Under the pieces are notes generated by a model, which saw only the letters and a list, made by a program, of their open reading frames with translations, did no database searches and was not told the DNA's origin. A program made the translations under genes and the position numbers. Shown one piece after another: positions 1 to 7,808 of a stretch of DNA of 8,744 nucleotides. How positions within the stretch are numbered: position 1 is the first letter of the stretch; each line of letters begins with the position of its first letter. Source of the stretch: Gelria sp. (lineage in GTDB: Bacteria; Bacillota; Syntrophomonadia; Syntrophomonadales; Syntrophomonadaceae); the NCBI GenBank assembly GCA_012839665.1, contig DUMX01000116.1, positions 1 through 8,744 on the forward strand, read 5' to 3'.

Positions 1-1
1 C

Positions 2-67
2 GTTCCTAAAGATATTAATAGCGGAGGCATTAGAAGATTTTTCAGGAAAATAATAGGAATGGGTTAG
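2..67 (+). CDS. flhG: C-terminal tail of an FlhG/YlxH-like MinD-family ATPase (5'-truncated)
   Basis: The window opens inside a reading frame that gives 21 residues (VPKDINSGGIRRFFRKIIGM, preceded by nothing visible, then one G) before a TAG at 65-67. A basic, hydrophobic ending of the type GIRxFFxKIIG is what I expect at the C-terminus of FlhG/YlxH, the MinD-like ATPase that sets flagellar number and position and binds the membrane through a C-terminal amphipathic helix. Position also fits, because flhF-flhG sits directly ahead of the cheBAWCD-sigD block in Bacillota. The ATPase domain lies outside the window, so the name rests on synteny and a short tail. Another gene end is possible. Confidence 0.5.
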   Translation, partial: VPKDINSGGIRRFFRKIIGMG

Positions 68-139
68 TACATTAAAATTGCACGCTACAAATTACGGGAC
101 GTATTAAAGACGAAATAACTAGACAACTACTTGACTATC

Positions 140-158
140 GGTAGCGGAAGAGGCTACT
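140..158 (+). other. Small hairpin in the flhG-PilZ gap
   Basis: Bases 68-211 hold no gene. Within them GGTAGC (140-145) pairs with GCTACT (153-158), giving six pairs including one G-U, around the 7-base loop GGAAGAG. A few more pairs (CTA with TAG, interrupted) can be added outside. There is no T-run after it, so it is not an intrinsic terminator. It might stabilise the mRNA 5' of the PilZ gene or be part of a larger leader fold. Function is unknown. Confidence 0.3.
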
Positions 159-211
159 AGTTAGGTTTAGTATATATGCGAGGGGTAATAAGAGTTGCCA
201 GGAGGTAGGAG

Positions 212-856
212 ATGAACCCCAACAAATTAAGAGTAAATCAATTAATAGAGATAGAGCTTACTGAAGGCGATGAAACTGAATATCTACCCAGCAGAATAGA
301 GGAAATCAAGGAACAATACTTGTACATAGCTATGCCGATGCGTAAAGGCACTTTATTACCTCTGAGTACAGGTCAGGAGATTAAAGTAATAATGCGCCAT
401 AAAAGCAGTACGGTTGGTTTTGTTACCAAGGTAGTAGGCCGTCGCCGGGAACCTATCCCTTATCTTATAATTGACAAACCTGAACGTATCGTACCTGTTC
501 ACCAAAAACGAGAATATGTTCGCCTAAATGTAGCCTTACCAGTTCGGTTTCGTATTATTGAAGAAGGGGAAGAGGCTGAGATTGAAGAAGGACTTACTAT
601 AGATATTAGTGCTGGGGGCGCACTATTTACAACTAAAGTTGTAGTACAGCCGGAGCAAAAGATGAAGATAGAAATTCAGCTTTTACCCAAAAACATAATT
701 TCCTGTCATGCTCATGTGGTTAGGGTATTTAAAACCGATAAACAGGACATTAAGGTTGCGATTGAATATGAAGACATTAGAGAAGTCGAACGGGATAAAA
801 TTTTTAAGTTTATATTTGAAAAACAGCGGGAATGGATTAAAAAAGGGCTTATCTAG
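212..856 (+). CDS. PilZ-domain c-di-GMP receptor of the YcgR/FlgZ (B. subtilis MotI/DgrA-like) type
   Basis: The 214-residue product has two domains. Residues 1-95 form a beta-rich N-terminal half of the YcgR type, and residues 97-205 form a PilZ domain. The PilZ c-di-GMP motifs are intact: RxxxR is R100-E-Y-V-R104 and D/NxSxxG is D131-I-S-A-G-G136. In the family, bound c-di-GMP makes the protein engage the flagellar motor (MotA or the switch), slowing or stopping swimming; it is cytosolic. The ATG is supported by AGGAGG at 200-205, six bases upstream. It is separated from the preceding gene by 144 bases and from cheB by 19 bases, so it is the first gene of the chemotaxis run seen here. The family assignment is strong. 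The motor-brake role is inferred from homologues and from its place among motility genes. Confidence 0.88.
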   Translation: MNPNKLRVNQLIEIELTEGDETEYLPSRIEEIKEQYLYIAMPMRKGTLLPLSTGQEIKVIMRHKSSTVGFVTKVVGRRREPIPYLIIDKPERIVPVHQKREYVRLNVALPVRFRIIEEGEEAEIEEGLTIDISAGGALFTTKVVVQPEQKMKIEIQLLPKNIISCHAHVVRVFKTDKQDIKVAIEYEDIREVERDKIFKFIFEKQREWIKKGLI

Positions 857-864
857 GCAAAAAA

Positions 865-869
865 GGGGG
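865..869 (+). promoter_or_regulatory. G-run ribosome binding site of cheB
   Basis: A run of six A (859-864) followed by five G ends six bases before the ATG at 876. It fixes the cheB start, since a longer open frame reaches back into the PilZ gene. GGGGG can pair with the CCUCC anti-Shine-Dalgarno core using one G-U pair. Confidence 0.65.
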
Positions 870-875
870 TATTCA

Positions 876-1973
876 ATGGCTAAAACCAAGGTTTTGGTGG
901 TAGATGACTCGGCATTCATGCGTAAAATGGTATCTGACATAATTAACAGTTCTCCGGAGCTTGAGGTTATTGCAAAAGCTCGTAATGGTAAAGATGCTAT
1001 AAGTAAGACCAAAGAATTACAGCCTGATGTTGTTACAATGGATGTTGAAATGCCCGAAATGGATGGCTTAACTGCCCTGAAATATATAATGCAGGAAAAT
1101 CCTGTACCAATTATTATGCTCAGTAGTTTAACTAATCAGGGTGCTGAACAGACTTTACGGGCATTACAATTGGGAGCGGTAGACTTTATAGCTAAACCCT
1201 CTGGCCAGATATCATTGGATATAGAGCAAATAAGTGATGAAATTATAGAGAAAGTCAAAACTGCAGCAGGTACTAAGCGAAAGTTAATGAATCTAAATAG
1301 TAATATAGAAACACCAATATTTAGAAAAACATCAGCAAAAATGGTCAAGCCGGATGGTATTTTAAATAAATTAGTTCTAATAGGTACATCTACCGGAGGT
1401 CCTAAAGCCCTATACCAGGTAATTCCGGCTTTGCCTGCAGAGATTGATGCCGCCATTCTGGTAGTACAACATATGCCTGCAGGTTTTACCCACTCTCTAG
1501 CTGATCGCCTTAATTCTTTGTCTAAGGTTCAGGTGAAAGAAGCAGAACATGGTGAAAGGGTACTACCGGGATATGTTTACATAGCTCCCGGAGATTATCA
1601 CATGAGACTTGATACCGGAAGTAGGGACAAAGCTGTGGAATTATGCATCCACTTGGATAAATCGGCACCTCGGGGGGGGCTGCGCCCGGCAGTCGATGTA
1701 CTGATGGAATCAGCAGCCGAGAAGTCCAGGCTTCCAATGCTTTGTGTGATTATGACTGGAATGGGAACTGACGGAGCTGCAGGAATTAAGAAGCTAAAGG
1801 AAAGGGGTGCCCGCATTATTGCTGAAGATCCCTCTACTTGTATAGTATACGGTATGCCTAAAGCTGCTGTAGAAACAGGTATGGTCGATAAAATCGTACC
1901 ACTTCCTGATATAAGCGAGGAAATCTTAGAAATGTTGAGAAATCCAGTTGGCAAAGTAAGTGTAAAGTATTAG
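876..1973 (+). CDS. cheB: Chemotaxis response regulator protein-glutamate methylesterase/deamidase CheB
   Basis: CheB removes methyl groups from receptor glutamates, and in some species deamidates glutamines, during adaptation; CheA phosphorylates it to activate it. The 365-residue protein has a receiver domain at 3-122 with acidic pair D10/D11, phospho-acceptor D56 in TMDVEMP and K107 in AKP. A linker of about 40 residues follows, then a methylesterase domain at 163-355. The catalytic triad is S172 (GTSTGG), H199 (VQHM) and D299 (MTGMGTDG). The open frame extends upstream to 708 inside the PilZ gene. I chose ATG 876 because it gives the normal MAKTKVLVVDDS start of a receiver domain and has a ribosome binding site. 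The stop TAG at 1971-1973 overlaps the cheA ribosome binding site. A run of eight G at 1672-1679 lies in the coding region, but the frame is intact here. Confidence 0.97.
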   Translation: MAKTKVLVVDDSAFMRKMVSDIINSSPELEVIAKARNGKDAISKTKELQPDVVTMDVEMPEMDGLTALKYIMQENPVPIIMLSSLTNQGAEQTLRALQLGAVDFIAKPSGQISLDIEQISDEIIEKVKTAAGTKRKLMNLNSNIETPIFRKTSAKMVKPDGILNKLVLIGTSTGGPKALYQVIPALPAEIDAAILVVQHMPAGFTHSLADRLNSLSKVQVKEAEHGERVLPGYVYIAPGDYHMRLDTGSRDKAVELCIHLDKSAPRGGLRPAVDVLMESAAEKSRLPMLCVIMTGMGTDGAAGIKKLKERGARIIAEDPSTCIVYGMPKAAVETGMVDKIVPLPDISEEILEMLRNPVGKVSVKY

Positions 1974-1987
1974 GAGGTGGTTTGCAC

Positions 1988-3973
1988 ATGAAAATGGATA
2001 TGTCCCAGTACCTGGATGTTTTCTTAGAGGAGAGTAAAGAGCATTTAGGAAGTTTAAATCAGCGTCTGATAGAATTGGAAAAGGACCCGGGAAACATTGA
2101 GGCCTTGAATGAAATATTTCGAGCTGCCCATACCCTTAAAGGAATGTCTTCAACTATGGGTTTTGATGATTTGGCTGACCTTACTCATCATATGGAAAAT
2201 GTATTATCAGATTTAAAAGAAGGTATTCTGCCAGTCAACTCCGCCGTAATTGATATTATATTTCAGTGTTTTGACCGATTGCAGATGATAATTGACCAGA
2301 TTGAGGTAAATGGCTCTGGAACCATGGATAATAGTGAACTTATTAGTATTCTGGAAAACATCAAAGCAGGTGATTTTGAAGCTGCTGCCACTATTGAACA
2401 AGAAATATCAACCCCAGGTACATATCAGGAATCCTTTACTTTTAACGAATACGACATTACCGTACTTAAAGAAGCGGTAAGTCAAAATTATAATATATAT
2501 AATATTAAAGTAGTTATAGAGCAGAACTGTTTGATGAAATCAGTCCGGGCTTTCATGGTTTTTAAAGCGGTAGAAGAAGATGGTGAAGTAATTAAATCCC
2601 TGCCTTCCGCTCAGGATCTTGATGAAGGTAAATTTGATAATGATTTTGAGATTATTTTAATCAGTACGGCTACTGTAGACGATTTAGAAAAACGGCTGGG
2701 TAATATTTCTGAGATTAATACAATTCATATCCAGGAAATCAATATTAATGAATTGAGCAGTAAACCAGTTATCACAAATAAAGTTAACAACATCATGTCT
2801 TCTTCAGACACTATGGACAGTCCTCGAAAAGTGAAACAGACAGTCAGGGTTGATATAGACCGTTTGGATAATTTGATGAACCTAGTTGGGGAATTAGTTA
2901 TGCACAAGGGACGTCTGGAGCAGATTGGTTCTAGCAACAAAATTGGTGAGTTAAATGAAACTATTGAACAAATAGACCGCATTAGTACTGATTTACAGGC
3001 GGTAGTAATGAAGGTTCGTATGGTTCCTATAGAGCAAGTGTTTAATCGCTTTCCCCGTATGGTTCGAGATTTGGCCAGGGATTTAGATAAAGAGGTTGAA
3101 TTTCTTATAGAAGGAAAAGAAACTGAATTGGATCGAACCGTTATTGATGAAATAGGTGATCCCCTGGTGCATCTGCTTCGTAACGCAATTGACCATGGAT
3201 TGGAAACTTCTCAGGAAAGGCTTAAGAAAGGGAAACCGCAGCAAGGGACAGTTATACTTCGAGCCCGTCACGAAGGCAATAACGTTTTTATAGAGGTGGA
3301 TGATGACGGAGGCGGAATAGATACAGAGCAAGTAATTGCCAGGGCGGTTGAAAAAGGGATTATAACAGACCGTGATGCCGAGCAATTAAGCCGAGAAGAG
3401 GCCATTGAATTATTGTTTGACTCCGGCTTTAGCACTGCCCGGAACGTAACTGATATTTCCGGTAGAGGAGTTGGGCTAGATGTTGTTAAAACCAAAATCG
3501 AGTCTCTCAGTGGAGAAATCTTTGTAGATTCTAAGCCTGGGCAGGGTACTCGTTTTACTATTAAATTACCATTAACCCTGGCTATTATTCAGGCCTTGAT
3601 GGTATCAGTATGTGACGAAATATATGCGATTCCCCTCAGCTCTGTAGATGAAACTACTATGATAACTGCTTCAGATATTAAAATGGTGCAAAATCAGGAA
3701 GTTATTATGCTAAGGGGCAGTGTACTACCTCTGTATAGACTAGGGGAATTGTTATTGATATCAGGACAGTCAGATACTGATGAGATGTACGTGGTTGTGG
3801 TCCGCAAGGCTGAAAAGCAAATCGGATTAGTGGTAGACAGTTTAATAGGCCAACAGGAAATTGTCATAAAATCTTTAGGCAGGTTGCTTGGTGGAATTCC
3901 TGGTTTAGCTGGTGCTATTGTTGCGGGTGATGGACATGTAAGATTAATATTGGATATAATCACACTTTTCTAA
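1988..3973 (+). CDS. cheA: Chemotaxis histidine kinase CheA
   Basis: CheA is the central kinase: it autophosphorylates on receptor signal and passes phosphate to CheY and CheB. The 661-residue product has all five domains. P1/Hpt spans about 5-105 with phospho-accepting H48 in RAAHTLKG. P2, the regulator-docking domain, spans about 150-255. P3, for dimerisation, is at 283-345. The P4 kinase domain, about 346-525, has N box HLLRNAIDHG (395-404), G1 box DDDGGGID, F box LLFDSGFSTA and G2 box GRGVGLDVV. The CheW-like P5 is at 528-661. ATG 1988 is preferred over TTG 1982 because AGGAGG (1972-1977) lies ten bases upstream; TTG 1982 would be only four bases away. No cheY is in the window, so its main phosphate acceptor is encoded elsewhere, as in B. 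subtilis where cheY lies in the upstream fli region. Confidence 0.97.
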   Translation: MKMDMSQYLDVFLEESKEHLGSLNQRLIELEKDPGNIEALNEIFRAAHTLKGMSSTMGFDDLADLTHHMENVLSDLKEGILPVNSAVIDIIFQCFDRLQMIIDQIEVNGSGTMDNSELISILENIKAGDFEAAATIEQEISTPGTYQESFTFNEYDITVLKEAVSQNYNIYNIKVVIEQNCLMKSVRAFMVFKAVEEDGEVIKSLPSAQDLDEGKFDNDFEIILISTATVDDLEKRLGNISEINTIHIQEININELSSKPVITNKVNNIMSSSDTMDSPRKVKQTVRVDIDRLDNLMNLVGELVMHKGRLEQIGSSNKIGELNETIEQIDRISTDLQAVVMKVRMVPIEQVFNRFPRMVRDLARDLDKEVEFLIEGKETELDRTVIDEIGDPLVHLLRNAIDHGLETSQERLKKGKPQQGTVILRARHEGNNVFIEVDDDGGGIDTEQVIARAVEKGIITDRDAEQLSREEAIELLFDSGFSTARNVTDISGRGVGLDVVKTKIESLSGEIFVDSKPGQGTRFTIKLPLTLAIIQALMVSVCDEIYAIPLSSVDETTMITASDIKMVQNQEVIMLRGSVLPLYRLGELLLISGQSDTDEMYVVVVRKAEKQIGLVVDSLIGQQEIVIKSLGRLLGGIPGLAGAIVAGDGHVRLILDIITLF

Positions 3974-3975
3974 AA

Positions 3976-3982
3976 GGGGGGG
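3976..3982 (+). promoter_or_regulatory. Seven-G ribosome binding site of cheW
   Basis: Seven consecutive G directly after the cheA stop (TAA 3971-3973), five bases before the cheW ATG. No AGGAGG is present, so this G-run is the only plausible Shine-Dalgarno sequence. A tract this long could vary in length. Confidence 0.6.
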
Positions 3983-3987
3983 CATTA

Positions 3988-4455
3988 ATGGAGGAGACAG
4001 TAAACCTTGATCTTCGGGACTCATATAGCCAGGATGATGAAATACAGGTAGTAGCATTTAACCTGGGGAAAGAAGAATATGCGGTTGATATTCTTAATGT
4101 TCAGGAAATAGAGCGCGTTTTAAACATAACCCGAGTGCCCAGGTCGACAAATTATATTGAAGGGGTAGTAAATCTTAGAGGGAATATTATTCCCATTATT
4201 AATCTGCATAAAAAGTTTAATCTGCAAGCAGAGGGAAATGAAGAGGAAAAAAGGATTATTGTTTTTCAATTTGATGACTTTAAAGCTGGAATAATTGTGG
4301 ATGAGGTTTCAGAAGTTCTGCGTTTAGGAAAAGAAGATATCGAAGAAACAGGAAAAGTATATGGTTCCATAAATGCCGAGCATATAAAAGGTGTAGCCAA
4401 GGTAGATAGTAGGTTACTAATTTTACTAGATATATTTAATATTTTAGAATCGTAA
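3988..4455 (+). CDS. cheW: Chemotaxis coupling protein CheW
   Basis: CheW is an adaptor that links methyl-accepting receptors to the P5 domain of CheA at the inner face of the membrane. The 155-residue product has a single CheW/SH3-like double beta-barrel at about 18-152, after an acidic 17-residue lead. The family signature is visible: EYAVDILNVQEI near 30-41, and GVVNLRGNIIPIINL at 59-73 with N62-L63-R64-G65. Near the end comes GVAKVDSRLLILLDI. Length is typical. It is co-directional with cheA, 14 bases after its stop. B. subtilis has a paralogous coupler, CheV, which adds a receiver domain; this protein lacks one, so CheW is the right name. Confidence 0.95.
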   Translation: MEETVNLDLRDSYSQDDEIQVVAFNLGKEEYAVDILNVQEIERVLNITRVPRSTNYIEGVVNLRGNIIPIINLHKKFNLQAEGNEEEKRIIVFQFDDFKAGIIVDEVSEVLRLGKEDIEETGKVYGSINAEHIKGVAKVDSRLLILLDIFNILES

Positions 4456-4478
4456 TTATTTTAGGGCAGGTGAAAAGG

Positions 4479-5102
4479 GTGGAAGACTTCACACAGCTAT
4501 CAGGTTTACAGTTAGATGCACTGAAAGAAATTGGGAATATTGGAGCGGGAAATGCAGCAACTGCGCTGGCGCAGATGATTCAAACTAAAATTGATATGAA
4601 CGTACCCCGGGTGAGTATTCTTCCTTTTGCTGATGTACCTGAACTTCTAGGAGGAGCTGATGCTCACGTAGTAGGTATTTATTTTATGGTGACCGGACCA
4701 GCTCCAACCAGTATTTTATTTATACTTACGGCTGAGAAAGCTGGGGTATTAGTTGATATGCTGTTGCAACGAGAAACTGGTAAAACCGATATACACAACC
4801 TCAGTGAAATAGAAATATCAGCTATGATGGAGTTAGGAAACATACTATCGACTACGTATCTTAATGCTATGTCCATGTTTACTCAACTGACCTTTATTCC
4901 TTCAGTTCCAGCTCTGGGAATGGATATGGCAGGAGCAATTCTAAATGCTATACTGGCTCAATTTGGGGAAATTGCAGATCACGTACTACTATTGGAAACT
5001 GATTTTACCAAAGATAAAGAGGAAGTTGTAGGACATTTTTTCCTGCTGCCGGAACCAGGTTCCTTGCAAACAATTTTAACGGCACTTGGGGTGAGTTTTT
5101 AA
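4479..5102 (+). CDS. cheC: CheY-P phosphatase CheC
   Basis: CheC dephosphorylates CheY-P and also binds CheD, tying receptor modification to CheY-P level. The 207-residue product carries both copies of the CheC/FliY active-site pattern D/S-x3-E-x2-N-x22-P. The first is D13, E17, N20, P43 and the second is S114, E118, N121, P144. With both sites intact it should be an active two-site phosphatase, unlike CheX or single-site relatives. I place the start at GTG 4479 because AGG (4468-4470) lies eight bases upstream and the protein then begins MEDFTQLSGLQLDALKE. An in-frame GTG at 4470 would add three residues but has poor spacing. The stop TAA (5100-5102) overlaps the cheD ATG by one base. Confidence 0.93.
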   Translation: MEDFTQLSGLQLDALKEIGNIGAGNAATALAQMIQTKIDMNVPRVSILPFADVPELLGGADAHVVGIYFMVTGPAPTSILFILTAEKAGVLVDMLLQRETGKTDIHNLSEIEISAMMELGNILSTTYLNAMSMFTQLTFIPSVPALGMDMAGAILNAILAQFGEIADHVLLLETDFTKDKEEVVGHFFLLPEPGSLQTILTALGVSF

Positions 5103-5587
5103 TGGCGAAAATTATCCAGGTAGGGATGGCAGATTTAAAAATAGCCAGATCACCAGATCGACTCATGACTGCTGGACTAGGCTCATGTATCGGCATTTGC
5201 ATTTTTGACCGTTCATTAAAGCTGGGTAGCCTGGCTCATATAATGTTGCCATCCAGTTTACAGGCTAAAAACCCTGAGAACAAGGCCAAATTCGCTGATA
5301 GTGCGATTGAGGTAGTCCTGGATATGATGTTGCAAAATGGTGCTAGCCGTAATCGCCTGCAAGCTAAGATTGCTGGCGGAGCTCAGATGTTTAAATTTTC
5401 CGGAGAAAGCGATATTATGAAGATTGGGGCACGAAACGCTGTAGCCGTAGAAGAACATTTACATAAGCATCGTATTCCTTTATTAGCTAAAGATACTGGC
5501 GGAAATTATGGTCGTACTATTACTTTTGACCCGGAAACAGGTGATTTGTTGGTTAGAACCATAGGGCATGGGGAGAGAATTATATAA
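5102..5587 (+). CDS. cheD: Chemoreceptor glutamine deamidase CheD
   Basis: CheD deamidates specific glutamines in chemoreceptors and in B. subtilis also activates them; CheC bound to CheY-P sequesters it. The 161-residue product has the cysteine-hydrolase triad T23 (MTAGLGSC), C29 (GSCIGICIFD) and H46 (AHIMLP), which line up with T21, C27 and H44 of the Thermotoga maritima enzyme. The glycine-rich KIAGGAQMF segment typical of the family is near residues 90-98. The ATG overlaps the cheC stop (TAATG), and GGGGTGAG at 5088-5095 inside cheC is the likely ribosome binding site, so translation is probably coupled to cheC. Having cheC and cheD adjacent fits their known complex. Confidence 0.95.
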   Translation: MAKIIQVGMADLKIARSPDRLMTAGLGSCIGICIFDRSLKLGSLAHIMLPSSLQAKNPENKAKFADSAIEVVLDMMLQNGASRNRLQAKIAGGAQMFKFSGESDIMKIGARNAVAVEEHLHKHRIPLLAKDTGGNYGRTITFDPETGDLLVRTIGHGERII

Positions 5588-6360
5588 TGAAAACAGACAT
5601 GAGCATGACCTGGGTTCAATACAAGGAAAAAGACGATATTGAAGCCCGTGATGACCTTATCATCCATTATGCTCATCTAGTTAAGTATGTTGCTAATCGA
5701 CTGGCAATAAACCTTTCATCAGTAGTGGAGGTAGATGAGCTTATTTCCTATGGAATCGAAGGACTTATTGATGCCATTGAGAAATATGATCATAAGCGCA
5801 ATATTAAATTTGAAACTTATGCCATAACCAGAGTGCGGGGGTCTATGATAGATGGACTACGGTCTATGGACTGGGTACCAGTATCGGTGCGCCAAAAAAG
5901 CAAGGAATTAGAAAGAGTATATACCAGATTAGAAGCGGAACTGGGCCGGGCTGCTACTGATGCGGAGGTGGCTCAGGAAATGGGTATTACTCTTAACGAA
6001 TTTGCCAGGCTCTTAAGAGAAGTTGCGTCCAATACGATAGTATCATTGGATGATTTTATACCAGGTGATGATGGTGATGATAAAAAGAAGCGCATAGTAG
6101 ATCTTTTGGAAGACCATAATGCCGGCGATGCCCTGGAATTAGTGGAGATTTCTGAAGTAAAAGAATTACTGGCTCAAACTATATCCCGACTGCCGGAAAA
6201 AGAAAAAAAAGTAGTTTATCTGTATTATTATGAAGGATTGACGTTAAAGGAGATAGGCATGGTACTCGGTTTATCTGAGTCCAGGATATCACAATTACAT
6301 ACCAAAGCTATTCTAAGGTTAAGGGGAAGTTTAAGTAAAAAGAAGAACCTGGTAGTATAA
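5587..6360 (+). CDS. sigD: Flagellar RNA polymerase sigma factor SigD/FliA (sigma-28)
   Basis: This sigma factor directs transcription of late flagellar and chemotaxis genes, such as flagellin, motor and receptor genes. The 257-residue product has region 2 at about 22-95, including VDELISYGIEGLIDAIEKYD and the FETYA..RVRGSMIDGLR stretch characteristic of the FliA/WhiG/SigD group. Region 3 is at about 97-150. Region 4 is at about 190-250, with a helix-turn-helix at LTLKEIGMVLGLSESRISQL (218-237). Length matches FliA/SigD (about 240-260). SigF and SigG have similar architecture, but the RGSMIDGLRSMDWVPVSVR run and the operon context settle it. The ATG overlaps the cheD stop by one base, and GGGGAGAG (5570-5577) inside cheD is the ribosome binding site. 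No flgM is visible here. Confidence 0.96.
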   Translation: MKTDMSMTWVQYKEKDDIEARDDLIIHYAHLVKYVANRLAINLSSVVEVDELISYGIEGLIDAIEKYDHKRNIKFETYAITRVRGSMIDGLRSMDWVPVSVRQKSKELERVYTRLEAELGRAATDAEVAQEMGITLNEFARLLREVASNTIVSLDDFIPGDDGDDKKKRIVDLLEDHNAGDALELVEISEVKELLAQTISRLPEKEKKVVYLYYYEGLTLKEIGMVLGLSESRISQLHTKAILRLRGSLSKKKNLVV

Positions 6361-6363
6361 GTT

Positions 6364-6370
6364 GGGGGGG
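6364..6370 (+). promoter_or_regulatory. Seven-G ribosome binding site of the fapA-like gene
   Basis: Seven G end six bases before ATG 6377. The frame is open upstream to TTG 6362, but that codon has no ribosome binding site and the G-run itself would have to be translated as GG. The run therefore decides the start in favour of ATG 6377. Confidence 0.6.
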
Positions 6371-6376
6371 AAACTT

Positions 6377-7789
6377 ATGACAGATAAAGTTGATCAATAC
6401 AGCATTGATGGAAAGGCCAATATTATTGTAGAAAGGAATTTATTAAAAGCTTATCTAGAGGTAGTCCCTCCAACTGGTGGGGGAAACCCTTGTTCAACGG
6501 AAACGGTAAAACAGGCTCTGGCTGAAAAACATGTAAGCTATGGCATTAATGAAGATAGCATTAAGGAAGCCCTGGAAGAAAAGAACTGGAACTATAAAAT
6601 TCTAGTAGCCGAAGGAAAAGCACCTGTAAACGGTAAGGATGCCAAACTCGTTTACAAATTTCCCTTGCCTTCGGAGCGAATAGGACCCAAGGTAGATGAA
6701 AAAGGTAATGTAGACTATTATGACCTGGGATTAATACACAATGTAAAAATGGGTGAACTGCTGGTGGAAAAAATACCAGGTGATGACGGAATTCCAGGTA
6801 TCAGCATACTGGGTACCGAAATCCCAGCTAAAAAGGGTAAAGATTTCCGTTTGCCTCGGGGTAGTAATACGGTTATGGATGAAGACGAGTTAAATTTATA
6901 TGCCACCATTGATGGCCATGTTACTATTGTGGATAATAAGGTTGTGGTAGACCCTGTACTTGATATTAACGGAGATGTCGATTTTTCAACTGGCGATATA
7001 GATTTTGTAGGTAATGTCTGTATAAATGGCAACATAAATCCTGGATTCAAGGTGAACTCGGGTGGAGATGTTGAAGTACGAGGCTTTATCGACGGGGCAG
7101 AAGTTACGGCTGCTGGTAGTATTATGGTTCGGGGTGGAATTACCGGATGTATGAAAACTTTGATTAAGGCCAGGGATAGTATCCATGCCCGTTTCGTTGA
7201 AAACTCCAGACTGGATGCAGGTAGGGATATCCTGATCAGGGAAGCTATTATGCAATCTTTCATAAAAGCAGGTGAGAATGTAAAAGTAAGTGCTCGTAGA
7301 GCTTTGATTGTAGGCGGTACTATTCAGGCCGGGCGGGAAGTGGAAGCCAAGGTAATTGGTTCACAATTGGCTACGCAGACTATAGTAGAAGTAGGGGTAA
7401 ATCCTCATCTAAGGGATGAATATCAGGAGCTAAAACAGGCAAAAGAAGAAAAAGAAAAGACTATGGATATTCTCAATCATAATCTTCAGATGTTTCAGAG
7501 AAGTGGGGTATCTCCGGAAAATCTTAGTGAAACAAGAAGAATAAGACTGATTAAGATGCTTGATGATCTAAAGAGCGTACGTAAGGAATTAAAACAGATA
7601 ACAGACAGAATAATTGCTATAGAAAGTGAATTTCATAAGACCAAGGCTGCTAAAGTAAGGGTAATGGAAGTAGTATATCCCGGGGTGCGCATAAGCATTG
7701 GTCAATCCATATATATAGTAAATGACCCCATAAAGTTCTCTGAATTTATACTGGATGAGGGAGAAGTGAGGTTAACGTCGCTGCGTTAG
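6377..7789 (+). CDS. FapA family (DUF342) polymer-forming-like cytoplasmic protein
   Basis: The 470-residue product has the FapA layout. An N-terminal domain (about 5-190) contains the conserved stretch around KIPGDDGIPGISILGTEI and the DGHV turn near 179-182. A right-handed beta-helix of short repeats follows (about 196-338), in which lines such as GDVDFSTGDIDFVGNVCING and SGGDVEVRGFIDGAEVTAAG show the gly-rich hexapeptide-like periodicity. A charged coiled coil lies at about 344-422, and a small C-terminal beta domain at 425-470 contains VYPGVRISIG. Vibrio FapA promotes polar localisation of EIIA-Glc. In Bacillota the family has no settled function, though it is often beside motility genes. 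It begins 16 bases after sigD, so it is probably in the operon. Family is sure; a motility role is inferred from position. Confidence 0.85.
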   Translation: MTDKVDQYSIDGKANIIVERNLLKAYLEVVPPTGGGNPCSTETVKQALAEKHVSYGINEDSIKEALEEKNWNYKILVAEGKAPVNGKDAKLVYKFPLPSERIGPKVDEKGNVDYYDLGLIHNVKMGELLVEKIPGDDGIPGISILGTEIPAKKGKDFRLPRGSNTVMDEDELNLYATIDGHVTIVDNKVVVDPVLDINGDVDFSTGDIDFVGNVCINGNINPGFKVNSGGDVEVRGFIDGAEVTAAGSIMVRGGITGCMKTLIKARDSIHARFVENSRLDAGRDILIREAIMQSFIKAGENVKVSARRALIVGGTIQAGREVEAKVIGSQLATQTIVEVGVNPHLRDEYQELKQAKEEKEKTMDILNHNLQMFQRSGVSPENLSETRRIRLIKMLDDLKSVRKELKQITDRIIAIESEFHKTKAAKVRVMEVVYPGVRISIGQSIYIVNDPIKFSEFILDEGEVRLTSLR

Positions 7790-7808
7790 AATAAAGGGGC
7801 GAACCATT

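Noticed and set aside
131..176. TTGACT (131-136) and TATATA (171-176) as a vegetative promoter for the PilZ gene
   Set aside because: The hexamers are 34 bases apart, and nothing better than a three-of-six -10 match lies at 16-18 bases from TTGACT.
708..875. Upstream extension of the cheB frame into the PilZ gene
   Set aside because: The extra 56 residues overlap a well-supported gene in another frame and precede a normal receiver-domain N-terminus. ATG 876 has its own ribosome binding site.
6718..7263. 181-codon antisense open frame across the fapA-like gene
   Set aside because: It is a Ser/Pro/Thr-rich shadow of a gly-rich beta-helix gene, with no domain or ribosome binding site. All other minus-strand frames in the window look like shadows of the same kind.
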